32,354 nt of DNA, taken from the NCBI GenBank assembly GCA_964356135.1, contig CAYHGV010000026.1, forward strand, positions 1 through 32,354. Direction: 5' to 3'. Each line of letters opens with the position of its first letter. Positions within the stretch are counted from its first letter, which is position 1. The notes under the pieces were generated by a model, which was not told where the DNA came from, searched no databases, and worked only from the letters and a program-made list of their open reading frames with translations. Both the position numbers and the translations under genes were made by a program. This document shows positions 15,990 through 23,078 of the stretch, in pieces. The stretch comes from CAYHGV01 sp964356135 (GTDB lineage Bacteria; Hydrothermota; Tepidihabitantia; CAYHGV01).

Positions 15990-16749
15990 GAATACCGTGC
16001 CAAAGAATATACTGTTTGCACTCTGCTCCGCCGTAGCACTCGTTCTCCTCTGGATTGGCGCACACTCCCTTAGACTTGTCCCACCTTACATCTTGCCTGG
16101 GCTATCTGCTGTACTAAAGTCAATAATAAACCAAAGGGCGTTGCTTGTGTCACACGGGTTTTACACTCTATCCGAAGCGCTTCTTGGCTTCAGCCTAGCG
16201 TTCGCGATTGGGGTTGGCCTTGCGCTTGTCTTCAACTATAGCCATGTCATGAAGATGCTTCTTTACCCCTACGTGATCGGCCTCCAGGCTTTTCCCAAAG
16301 AGTCACTTGCGCCTCTTTTCCTGCTTTGGCTAGGATACGGCATCCCTTCCAAAGTAGTTATCGCCAGTCTTATCGCGGTCTTCCCAATAATCATAAACAC
16401 CATGCGGGGACTCAAACAGACACCAACCAACATCGCCGAGGAAATTAGGGTCTGGACCAATTCCGAATGGTTCATGTTCAAGGAAGTCAAAGTCTGGTAT
16501 GCACTTCCATACCTTCTTGCTGCCGTGAAAGTGAGCATCACGTTTAGTTTCATCGGTGCAGTGGTGGGGGAGTTCATTGGCTCCGATAGAGGTCTAGGGC
16601 ATCTCATTAACGTATCACGCTCCCAGATGAACTTAGAGCTACTCTTCGCCTGCATAATCGTGCTCTTTCTGATGAGCATAGCGATGTTCTTGATCGTCAG
16701 CTGGATTGAGATGCGGATCTCAAGGAACAGGTTCGCAGAAACACCATGA
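15979..16749 (+). CDS. NitT/TauT-type ABC importer permease
   Basis: 256-aa inner-membrane permease with about six hydrophobic segments, starting with NILFALCSAVALVLLWIGAHSL. The coupling (EAA) loop lies around EEIRVWTNSEWFMFKEVKVW followed by ALPYLLAAVKVS, and the family sequence VVGEFIGSDRGLGHLI follows, as in SsuC/TauC/ThiX. It starts at TTG 15979, 11 nt inside the ATPase gene; GTG 15997 is an alternative. It is the last gene of the operon. I saw no convincing hairpin-type terminator in the 139 bp before the convergent fusA gene. Confidence 0.85.
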   Translation: MKNRNTVPKNILFALCSAVALVLLWIGAHSLRLVPPYILPGLSAVLKSIINQRALLVSHGFYTLSEALLGFSLAFAIGVGLALVFNYSHVMKMLLYPYVIGLQAFPKESLAPLFLLWLGYGIPSKVVIASLIAVFPIIINTMRGLKQTPTNIAEEIRVWTNSEWFMFKEVKVWYALPYLLAAVKVSITFSFIGAVVGEFIGSDRGLGHLINVSRSQMNLELLFACIIVLFLMSIAMFLIVSWIEMRISRNRFAETP

Positions 16750-16888
16750 CTGCGCTGTCTTCATTTCGAAATGCCACATTGACCATAAAAAGATTGCCCT
16801 AATCCGGAAAGTTTTTTTAATCCAGAGCCGCATTTTCAATCAAATTTGCGCAAGGGTTGGATTGGTGAAAAATTTTTAAAAAATCTAC

Positions 16889-18949
16889 TTAAGAAACCGG
16901 CAGGGTCAAAATCTTCGCTTTTTCCTCTTCGGGGATCGGCGCGTAGCGGGAAAACTGCATCGAGTGGGTTGCCCTACCTTGAGTGAGCGAACGCAATGAC
17001 GTGGCGTAGCCGAAGGTCGTGGCAAGGGGCACTTCGCCGAAGATAATCCGGTTGATTTTCACCATATCGACATTGAGAATATTCCCCCGGCGTTTGACCA
17101 GGTCGGCGATGACTTCGCCCATATAGGTTTCCGGTGTGACGATCTCCAATGACATCATCGGTTCCAACAAGGTCGGCTTGGCTCTGGCGAATGCCTCCCG
17201 GAATGCAAGCGACGCCGCCATCTTGAACGCCCATTCGTCGGAATCGACCTCATGGAAGGCGCCGTCGGTAATCTTCACTAAAATATTGGTTATCGGATAG
17301 CCGGCAAGGACGCCGGCGTTGCAGCTGTCCTCGATACCGGTTTCGATCGCCGGGATGAATTCCTTCGGAATTACACCTTCTTTAATTTTACTGATGATTT
17401 TGATCCCGTCTTTGTGCGGCTCCATTTTAAGGGTAACGATGCCGTAATGGCCGCGGCCGCCGGTCTGACGGATGAACCGGCCGGTAGCAGTGGCGGTTTC
17501 GGTAATCGTCTCCCGATACGAGACCTGGGGTTTGCCGACATGGCAGGAGAGACCCTGCTCGCGCTTTAAGCGGTCGATTAAAATATCGAGATGCAATTCA
17601 CCCATCCCTGAGATGATCGTCTGGGCGGTGTCCGGGTCGGTTTTTACCTGAAACGTCGGGTCTTCGACCGAGAGCGCGGCCAGGGCTTCGGTCAGGTGTT
17701 CCTCGTCGACTTTGCTTTTGGGTTCGATTGCGATCGAAACGACCGGTTCCGGGAACTGCATCGGCTCGAAACTGATCAGATGCTTTGGATCGCAGATCGT
17801 GTAACCGGTTTTTACTTTATGGAGACCGATCGCGGCGCCGATTTCACCCGCCGACAAGGTCTTGACTTCGGTTTTGCGGTTGGAGTGCATGATGAAGAGG
17901 CGCGAAATTCTCACCTGGTTGTGGATCGGTAGGATGACGACCTGGCTGTTGCGTTCGATCTGGCCGGAATAGACCCGGAGATAGGACATGAAACCGGTGT
18001 GGGGGTCGGTCGCGATTTTAAAAGCTAACGCCGAGAACGGCGCCTTGGGATCGGCGGGCCGGGTTTCGGCTTCGCCGGTGTCGGGATTGGTGCCGGCAGC
18101 GGGCAGGACATCGAGCGGCGAAGGGAGATAGTCGATGACTGCATCGAGCAGTTTCTGCACCCCTTTGTTCTTCAAAGCCGAACCGGAGAGTATCGGGCAG
18201 ATTTTCACCGCGAGGGTTCCTTTGCGCAGCGCCCGCTTGATATCCGCGACCTCAATTGGAGCATTGTGCATATATTTATCGAGCAGCACTTCATCAAAGT
18301 CACACAGGTGTTCGATCATCCGTTCACGCGCTTTTTTCGCTTTTTCCCTGAGTGTTTTTGGGACTTCGACGATTTGGTATTCGGCGCCCAGAGTCTCGTC
18401 GGCCCAGATAATGCCCTGATTCTCGACCAGGTCGATTGCACCTTGAAAATTTTCCTCCTCGCCGATCGGCAGCTGGATCGGGACCGGCAGTAAACTGAAC
18501 CGTTCCTTCATCATCTTGACGACCCGATTAAAGTCGGCACCGACCCGGTCTAATTTATTAATAAACGCGATTCTCGGAATGTGGTAGCGGTCGGCTTGGT
18601 GCCAGACGGTTTCGGTCTGGGGTTCGACCCCGCCGACTCCGCAGAAGACGACAATCGCTCCGTCGAGCACCTTTAATGCCCGCTCGACTTCCATCGTAAA
18701 GTCGACATGCCCCGGTGTATCAATGATGTTGATGTGATAGTCCTGCCAGATGCAGGTCGTGGCGGCGTCGGTGATGGTGATACCGCGTTCTTTTTCCTGA
18801 ACCATCCAGTCCATCGTCGCCGAGCCTTCATCGACTTCACCCATCCGGTGGATTTTGCCAGTATAGTAGAGAATCCGCTCGGTGGTGGTGGTCTTGCCGG
18901 CATCGATGTGGGCGGCAATGCCGATATTACGTATCTTTTCTAAGTCCAT
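16889..18949 (-). CDS. fusA: Translation elongation factor G
   Basis: 686-aa ribosomal translocase GTPase, near the usual 690-700 aa. G1 AHIDAGKTTTT (13-23), the switch I end RGITITDAAT, G3 DTPGHVDFTMEV and G4 NKLDRVGADF are intact. Domain II, domain IV (SYRETIT...GRFIRQTGGRGHYGIV) and domain V (EPMMSLEIVTPETYMGEVIADL) follow in the standard order. It stands alone, not in the str operon, so it may be one of two EF-G paralogues. No Shine-Dalgarno sequence precedes ATG 18949, and the promoter's -10 box ends six nucleotides before it, predicting a leaderless mRNA. It has the base composition of the conserved genes, in contrast to both flanks. Confidence 0.95.
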   Translation of the reverse strand: MDLEKIRNIGIAAHIDAGKTTTTERILYYTGKIHRMGEVDEGSATMDWMVQEKERGITITDAATTCIWQDYHINIIDTPGHVDFTMEVERALKVLDGAIVVFCGVGGVEPQTETVWHQADRYHIPRIAFINKLDRVGADFNRVVKMMKERFSLLPVPIQLPIGEEENFQGAIDLVENQGIIWADETLGAEYQIVEVPKTLREKAKKARERMIEHLCDFDEVLLDKYMHNAPIEVADIKRALRKGTLAVKICPILSGSALKNKGVQKLLDAVIDYLPSPLDVLPAAGTNPDTGEAETRPADPKAPFSALAFKIATDPHTGFMSYLRVYSGQIERNSQVVILPIHNQVRISRLFIMHSNRKTEVKTLSAGEIGAAIGLHKVKTGYTICDPKHLISFEPMQFPEPVVSIAIEPKSKVDEEHLTEALAALSVEDPTFQVKTDPDTAQTIISGMGELHLDILIDRLKREQGLSCHVGKPQVSYRETITETATATGRFIRQTGGRGHYGIVTLKMEPHKDGIKIISKIKEGVIPKEFIPAIETGIEDSCNAGVLAGYPITNILVKITDGAFHEVDSDEWAFKMAASLAFREAFARAKPTLLEPMMSLEIVTPETYMGEVIADLVKRRGNILNVDMVKINRIIFGEVPLATTFGYATSLRSLTQGRATHSMQFSRYAPIPEEEKAKILTLPVS

Positions 18950-18954
18950 AGTTA

Positions 18955-18982
18955 ACTCTATTCAACTACTGACGATTGTCAA
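18955..18982 (-). promoter_or_regulatory. fusA promoter with predicted leaderless start
   Basis: On the minus strand, TTGACA (18982-18977), 16 bp, TAGAGT (18960-18955). Transcription would begin at about 18949, the first base of the fusA ATG. Confidence 0.55.
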
Positions 18983-19264
18983 GCGACGGGAGAGATTATT
19001 GGTTAAATGGTGAATGGTAATTGGTTAAATAAAAAATCTTGATTTCGCGCGCATGAAGTTACGGAAGTAAAGGAAAATCGTGGGAGTAATGATAAAACTT
19101 CCGTGTTTACCCCGTTAGATGATTTGATATGCACAAGTCAGTTCTTGAGGAAACCTTACTATCTAATGGGGGTCTTCCGTGGTTTAATTATACCCTTACT
19201 CGGTTACAACTCCAGAGCCGCAGGGTTCATCCAAAATCAAATCTCTTTTTTATTTTTAAGGCTG

Positions 19265-19313
19265 TCGTAGATTAAAATTCTGTTATCTACGATAAGTGGC
19301 AGGAATCGTAGAT
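19265..19313. repeat. Three 8-bp TCGTAGAT sites, two direct and one inverted
   Basis: TCGTAGAT at 19265-19272, its exact complement at 19285-19292, and a direct copy at 19306-19313, at regular spacing (20 and 21 bp start to start, about two helical turns). The arrangement resembles a regulator binding array or a small hairpin. No gene start is close by to explain it. Confidence 0.45.
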
Positions 19314-19385
19314 AAGGAATTTGCCAATTTAGGTAGATTTATCAACGCAAATCGGCATTATCCCATTGGAAATGGCCCGTAGAGA

Positions 19386-19440
19386 AAAGTAGGTAATAAA
19401 ACGGTGATTTTATTCACTTACAGCGGCGGTTACCTACTTT
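19386..19440. repeat. Nested palindrome downstream of the TAC operon
   Basis: Outer arms AAAGTAGGTAA (19386-19396) and TTACCTACTTT (19430-19440) pair perfectly over 11 bp. They enclose a second perfect 7-bp pair, AATAAAA/TTTTATT (19395-19401 and 19408-19414), which shares two bases with the left outer arm, so the two stems compete. It lies just past the 3' end of the chaperone gene and may end or stabilise that transcript. Confidence 0.5.
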
Positions 19441-19448
19441 CGTTTATA

Positions 19449-19880
19449 TTAAAAATTATTAAGATTTATCGGTTTTTTTTCAGGTATAAAGTTTACCGCA
19501 GGGAGTAGTAGTGGGCCCCATGGGCCGCGGCTGGTGACTTGGGCAAGGATTTCACGCGCTGCGCCATAAAGTACTGCTGGAGCATTGATGTTGACAAGGG
19601 TTTCAACCTTAGATTGGGGCCATTTGGGGTCAACTTGAAAAAACCCATCTATTTTAAGATTAAACCCGTAAGGAACGTTTTCATTGGGCTTAGGGATATA
19701 TTTTAAGGCAAGTATAACCTGCCATGCGAGCGGATGGTGTCCATCCTTCTTTATATCAACGCTATTTTGGAGGTTATTAAACTCATATCGGTGATCTTTT
19801 TGGGGATCAAAGTAAGGGGTGGCAGTCATACATATCTCGGTAAGAAAATACCTTTTAAGCTGCAGGGGAGATGGTTTCAT
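19449..19880 (-). CDS. SecB-like chaperone of a toxin-antitoxin-chaperone (TAC) module
   Basis: 143-aa SecB-fold protein. The C-terminal block INAPAVLYGAAREILAQV, followed by TSRGPWGPLLLPAVNF, matches SecB, where the equivalent ends in a TxxGxFPxLxLxPVNF-type motif. In TAC systems this chaperone holds and folds the antitoxin so that it can block the toxin, as known for M. tuberculosis HigB1-HigA1-SecB. The gene overlaps the antitoxin gene by 26 nt. ATG 19880 is supported by GAAGGAA nine nucleotides upstream inside the antitoxin gene; an internal ATG (residue 18) has no such site. A housekeeping SecB is unlikely, given this operon and the low conservation of the N-terminus. Confidence 0.78.
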   Translation of the reverse strand: MKPSPLQLKRYFLTEICMTATPYFDPQKDHRYEFNNLQNSVDIKKDGHHPLAWQVILALKYIPKPNENVPYGFNLKIDGFFQVDPKWPQSKVETLVNINAPAVLYGAAREILAQVTSRGPWGPLLLPAVNFIPEKKPINLNNF

Positions 19881-20250
19881 CGTCTATTCCTTCGGTTATG
19901 CTTTCAGCGGTCACAATAAAACCATGAGGTTTAGATTCTTTGGGTAACTCGACATCAAACCAGACCGTTTGTGCCTCAGGACTATGAAGGTGCATGCTCA
20001 GTTCTGTTTCTAAAACCTTGGCTACCTGAACAAGACTTTTTAATGTAAAGTTAACATTGGCGCGAAGCATTTTTGTGATATAAGCCCGTGAAGTCCCCAG
20101 TTTTCTTGCCAGGTCAGCGCGGCTGATGTTTTTGGCCTGCATGACTTCGGCGATTTCCTCAAGGATTCCGATTTTTTGGCTTTCAAGAAGGTAATCGACA
20201 TTTTCTTCCAATCCTTTCAGAATATTGTAGTTTGTGACTTTCAAGCTCAT
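19855..20250 (-). CDS. higA: HigA-like antitoxin, XRE-type HTH with a chaperone-addiction tail
   Basis: 131-aa antitoxin and autorepressor. A helix-turn-helix occupies about residues 31-86 (EEIAEVMQAKNISRADLARK, LGTSRAYITKMLR). After it comes a ~40-residue extension (QTVWFDVELPKESKPHGFIV...DETISPAA) beyond the HTH core. In TAC modules such a C-terminal chaperone-addiction region makes the antitoxin unstable unless bound by its SecB-like partner, which is encoded immediately downstream. AAGGAG lies seven nucleotides before ATG, and the start overlaps the toxin stop as ATGA. It probably binds the perfect palindrome at 20628-20645 between the promoter boxes. Confidence 0.82.
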   Translation of the reverse strand: MSLKVTNYNILKGLEENVDYLLESQKIGILEEIAEVMQAKNISRADLARKLGTSRAYITKMLRANVNFTLKSLVQVAKVLETELSMHLHSPEAQTVWFDVELPKESKPHGFIVTAESITEGIDDETISPAA

Positions 20251-20585
20251 TTTAGACTCCTTTTTTCTTTGTTGTAAAGACTTCTTATTCTTTTAGTTTT
20301 TTCTATTTCAGTTCTCAAATGTCTCCGACCACGTTTGGTTGAACCATGGGTGCAAATTACGTCGCTGCTATCGAAAAAGCAGTAAAGCCGTACAGGATAA
20401 GGACTATGGACTTTGAATTCATAAATACCTTCGCCCAGAGGGCTGAAGTGTTCAATGTTAGTTATTTTACCTAAATTCGCCATACGCTTCATTAGATCCA
20501 CCATCCTGTTTTGAGCCCGATCGGGCAACGAGTCAAGGAATTCCTTTACCTGGCAATGATCAAAATCTTCATTCAATGCAGCCAC
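20247..20585 (-). CDS. higB: HigB-like toxin, RelE/Gp49 mRNA interferase family
   Basis: 112-aa toxin expected to cut mRNA on the ribosome when free. Family blocks are VKEFLDSLPDRAQNRMVDLM, FSPLGEGIYEFKV (the LGxGxxELR-type strand), RLYCFFDSSDVICTHGSTKR and the C-terminal basic helix. I chose GTG 20585: AAAGGA lies 12 nt upstream, and the first in-frame ATG (20627) overlaps the -10 box of the operon's promoter and could not be on the transcript. The order toxin-antitoxin-chaperone is the canonical TAC order. All three genes are A+T-rich compared with fusA, in line with transfer. Confidence 0.8.
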   Translation of the reverse strand: MAALNEDFDHCQVKEFLDSLPDRAQNRMVDLMKRMANLGKITNIEHFSPLGEGIYEFKVHSPYPVRLYCFFDSSDVICTHGSTKRGRRHLRTEIEKTKRIRSLYNKEKRSLK

Positions 20586-20625
20586 ACGTTTTGCCGTTCC
20601 TTTAATTAGAACTACTAACGACAAC

Positions 20626-20653
20626 ATGTTAACCTAAAGGTTAACTTTGTCAA
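20626..20653 (-). promoter_or_regulatory. Promoter of the TAC operon
   Basis: On the minus strand, TTGACA (20653-20648), a 16-bp spacer and TAACAT (20631-20626). The transcript would begin near 20619, leaving a leader of about 34 nt to the GTG start at 20585. Confidence 0.7.
20628..20645. promoter_or_regulatory. Palindromic operator of the TAC promoter
   Basis: GTTAACCT and AGGTTAAC pair perfectly around a 2-bp centre. The palindrome fills most of the spacer and touches the -10 box, the expected place for an autorepressor such as HigA to block RNA polymerase. This is a prediction from position and symmetry. Confidence 0.65.
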
Positions 20654-21049
20654 TAGGGAAAATGACTTCTGCCGGTTTTGGGGAGATGGCTTCACGGCCT
20701 GAAAGTCCGGGCAATGGCTTATATCCTCAGGCATCAAATTGCCCATTAAAATCAAGCCTGAAATCCCTAAATGACCCGGTCGGATAGCCGGTATGTTCTG
20801 CTTAGAATGGTAGCTCATGTCTCCTGCCCTTTCTCGTTATGTATGTGCTTGAGTATAATTCTTAAAACCGCGTTTTTCAATTGCGATTAACGATAGGCTT
20901 CGATTTTGTTTGAAGTGTGGTGTTTTCTTAATAACTTTACATTTACCTTCAATAAATCTCGTCGATGGTTATTAGTATGGTATGCGCCCCTGGTCCAAAT
21001 TACAAGCTTTCAAATGTAAAGAAATGTTGGAAACACCACAGTCGCTATG
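20654..21049. other. Gene-free spacer between the TAC promoter and the radical-SAM gene
   Basis: About 400 bp. The part next to the TAC promoter (20654-20915) shows nothing I can support; a 67-codon minus-strand frame there overlaps the TAC promoter and resembles no protein. The part next to the radical-SAM gene is the inverted-repeat element at 20916-21040. Confidence 0.5.
20916..21040. repeat. 125-bp element with 29-bp imperfect terminal inverted repeats
   Basis: The left arm (20916-20944) begins TGTGGTGTTTTC and ends CTTTACATTT; the right arm (21012-21040) is its inverse, with 22 of 29 positions matching by my count. The interior is 67 bp and codes for nothing visible. It ends 10 nt past the radical-SAM stop codon, so the transcript of that gene could also fold it into a long hairpin. 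The inner end of the right arm matches the start of the window over 16 bases. No target-site duplication is seen. It looks like a MITE-type remnant or a long terminator-like structure. Confidence 0.6.
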
Positions 21050-22045
21050 CTACCAGACACAATTACACCGTATCGTTTTGTAATCCAGCCCTAATTTCTG
21101 CCATAATGCTTTTGTTTCCTTGCAAAGAGCTACCTTATTATACTTATATTTCTTATGTAAATAACTAATGATATTTTCATACATTTTCAGTCGGGTGGTA
21201 AATTCTATCTTTTTGCCCCAATTTGAGGTTTCGGTTAAAAAATGGACCCAGGAAGTGTCTTTTGTGCCGTTGATGGTGCTCTGTAAGCCACGGAGAGAGC
21301 CGAACGTTATTCTCTCCGGCCTGAATTTTGTTAATACAGCATCTATCAAATCTTGGTAGAGGTTTTCCCAGGCATCAATGGGCACCATCGGATCGATTCT
21401 TAATCGAATTTCATATCCTGCATTATAAAGTGCTTCCGCCGTCTTAATTCTATCCATAACCTTTGGGGTTCTCTTCTCCCATAATTCCGCCACCGGTAGG
21501 GCATTCAAAGTCCAGCTCATAATTACTTGGTTATGGGGGTATATCCCTAAGAGATTTTTTATATTGGATGATTTTGTTAAAAATAGAACTTTATGTTTAT
21601 CTTGCGACTCGAATAAGGGAATGATAAACCGGGAGAAGGCATTGGAGCCGTTTTCCATCATCAGCGAATCGGCAATCTCGCCGGTATTGAGAATTTCCGG
21701 TTCTTTGACTTCGTTTAAGAAAGTTTGCACGTGGAGTTTTACTTTATCGGGGTCTTTAACAACCGGTTTGATACCTTCCGGTCGAAATCTGAAAGTTCCT
21801 TTAAGATAGCACCAGGAGCAATCAAACGGACACCCATACGCCCATTTTAGTTCTAAAAAATGGGGGCAGATAACATCGGTTGACTTGCGCGGTAAAGGAG
21901 TTTTATCGAAACGGGTGATGATGGAACCATCATTCACTTGGCGGACCAGGGTTTTTACTGTGCCATTTAATAACCGATACTTTTGATATTTTAGCGCCAG
22001 TCCCGTTTTCGTAGATGGATCGAAGAGTAGAATTTGAGAAGCCAT
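21050..22045 (-). CDS. Radical SAM protein of the spore-photoproduct-lyase-like type, partner of TcmP
   Basis: 331-aa protein with the iron-sulfur motif Cys72-x3-Cys76-x2-Cys79 in WAYGCPFDCSWCYLKGTF. The CX3CX2C spacing with a WCY-type end, followed by the NTGEIADSLMME and VIMSWTLNA segments, resembles the SplB-like family. It would bind a 4Fe-4S cluster and cleave S-adenosylmethionine. Its start codon overlaps the stop of the TcmP gene by one base (TAATG), so the two are co-translated. In other genomes, three-Cys-motif proteins occur next to TcmP proteins, giving that family its name. The substrate is unknown; a nucleic-acid target is plausible by family but not shown. Confidence 0.78.
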   Translation of the reverse strand: MASQILLFDPSTKTGLALKYQKYRLLNGTVKTLVRQVNDGSIITRFDKTPLPRKSTDVICPHFLELKWAYGCPFDCSWCYLKGTFRFRPEGIKPVVKDPDKVKLHVQTFLNEVKEPEILNTGEIADSLMMENGSNAFSRFIIPLFESQDKHKVLFLTKSSNIKNLLGIYPHNQVIMSWTLNALPVAELWEKRTPKVMDRIKTAEALYNAGYEIRLRIDPMVPIDAWENLYQDLIDAVLTKFRPERITFGSLRGLQSTINGTKDTSWVHFLTETSNWGKKIEFTTRLKMYENIISYLHKKYKYNKVALCKETKALWQKLGLDYKTIRCNCVW

Positions 22046-22899
22046 TAGAACAATTTCGTTTGACCCGTAGGATCGACTTTGCTAATTTCCCGCCAAAATT
22101 TATGCCCCAATGAATGTTTGCAGGCAAATAAGAGGCAATATAAAGGCAGATTTTTGGCAAAACTTCGTATAGGAATTTCTTCGCCTAACTTAACCTGTTG
22201 ATATCCTAAAGAGGTTAACTTGTTTCTGTAGTACTCTATGATTTCTTTGCCGGTTTGGAATTTTCTCCATACGCCATCACCAATCATATCATCCAAAGGA
22301 CTATGAGGTTCGTCTAAAAACTTTTTAATATTTCTTTTTATAGCCATACTATCCGGAAAAGTAATTATCAAATCTACTTTTCGTTCGGCTAATTTATGTA
22401 ATGTTGAATACTTAAAATGTAAGCCCGTTGGGTCAATAAACGCAAGACTCAAAGACTTTTTTGGTATCTGACTTATTATGTTATCTATAACCGAATTGCA
22501 ATCACCCGGAATTAATTTTACTCTATTAAAATATTCATGATCTTTGCATCTATCCATTAAAGTATTTAAAACTTCTTGGTTTGAATCTACAAAAAAATAG
22601 TTTTCAAAGGGGTATGGAGCACTTAAAGCAATCAGTGGCGAACCAGGGATTTCTTCATTTGTTTCCCTTGTCATACATTTACCGGGACCGGTAAAAAGGT
22701 CGATATAATTGAGGTGGCCTTGCCATTGGATTCTCATCGCGGTTGTAAAGGTTTCAATATACCTTTTTAGATAATAATGCTTTGCTTGCGACCAAACGCC
22801 TACGCAACGAAGTAATAATCCATCGGACGCCTTTTTTAGAGAGCATAAACCATCAGGTGCATTTTCGTGATAAGCACAACCTTCGCATTTCGGTAGCAC
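22045..22899 (-). CDS. tcmP: Three-Cys-motif partner protein (TcmP-like)
   Basis: 284-aa protein of the TcmP type. It has an N-terminal Cys cluster (CEGCAYHENAPDGLCSLKK), then a methyltransferase-like core: YIDLFTGPGKC, IPGSPLIAL, FFVDSNQEVLNTL, LAFIDPTGLHFKY and KVDLIITFPDSM. The glycine loop of a true AdoMet site is modified, so catalysis is uncertain. I chose GTG 22899 because AGGAGG ends eight nucleotides before it; a TTG 18 nt upstream lies on the wrong side of that site. It is the first gene of a two-gene operon with the radical-SAM protein. Such pairs are scattered in bacteria and archaea and tend to lie in accessory regions; their function is not established. Confidence 0.8.
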   Translation of the reverse strand: MLPKCEGCAYHENAPDGLCSLKKASDGLLLRCVGVWSQAKHYYLKRYIETFTTAMRIQWQGHLNYIDLFTGPGKCMTRETNEEIPGSPLIALSAPYPFENYFFVDSNQEVLNTLMDRCKDHEYFNRVKLIPGDCNSVIDNIISQIPKKSLSLAFIDPTGLHFKYSTLHKLAERKVDLIITFPDSMAIKRNIKKFLDEPHSPLDDMIGDGVWRKFQTGKEIIEYYRNKLTSLGYQQVKLGEEIPIRSFAKNLPLYCLLFACKHSLGHKFWREISKVDPTGQTKLF

Positions 22900-22983
22900 C
22901 AGATTATCCTCCTGCAATCATATTCTCAAGACAGATGTTTTTAGTAATTTTCTGCATTGTGTCATCTAAATATCCCATTTAAT

Positions 22984-23013
22984 AGAATATGCCACGGTAA
23001 AACCATTTGTCAA
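22984..23013 (-). promoter_or_regulatory. Promoter of the TcmP-radical SAM operon
   Basis: On the minus strand, TTGACA (23013-23008), an 18-bp spacer and TATTCT (22989-22984). The predicted leader to the GTG at 22899 is about 80 nt. Confidence 0.5.
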
Positions 23014-23078
23014 TGATGTTTTATATTTTTTAAAAGGATATTTATTTTGAAGATTATTAAATTCGTTATCAACGCGCT

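Larger units (their letters stand above)
18983..19448. other. Gene-free A+T-rich spacer with several palindromes
   Basis: About 470 bp without a credible gene. It holds two ATTGGTTAAAT direct repeats (about 19000-19035), a loose pair CCCGTTAGAT/ATCTAATGGG (19111-19120 and 19161-19170), three TCGTAGAT-type sites and a nested hairpin at 19386-19440. It separates fusA from the toxin-antitoxin-chaperone operon, which is transcribed toward it. No att-like duplication with the other end of the accessory block was found. Confidence 0.5.

Noticed and set aside
16821..19222. TCCAGAGCCGCA at 16821-16832 and 19211-19222 as att-like repeats around fusA
   Set aside because: Twelve bases only, with loosely similar sequence after it; too short to support an insertion claim.
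20586..20627. ATG 20627 as the start of the HigB-like toxin
   Set aside because: It overlaps the -10 box of the operon promoter and lacks a ribosome binding site; GTG 20585 has AAAGGA at a suitable distance.
20615..20818. A 67-codon minus-strand frame upstream of the TAC operon
   Set aside because: It runs through the TAC promoter and operator and has no recognisable domain, although a weak GGAG precedes its ATG.
20916..21040. CRISPR-like repeats near 21 kb
   Set aside because: Only two arms, in inverted orientation and imperfect, with no spacer series and no cas genes.
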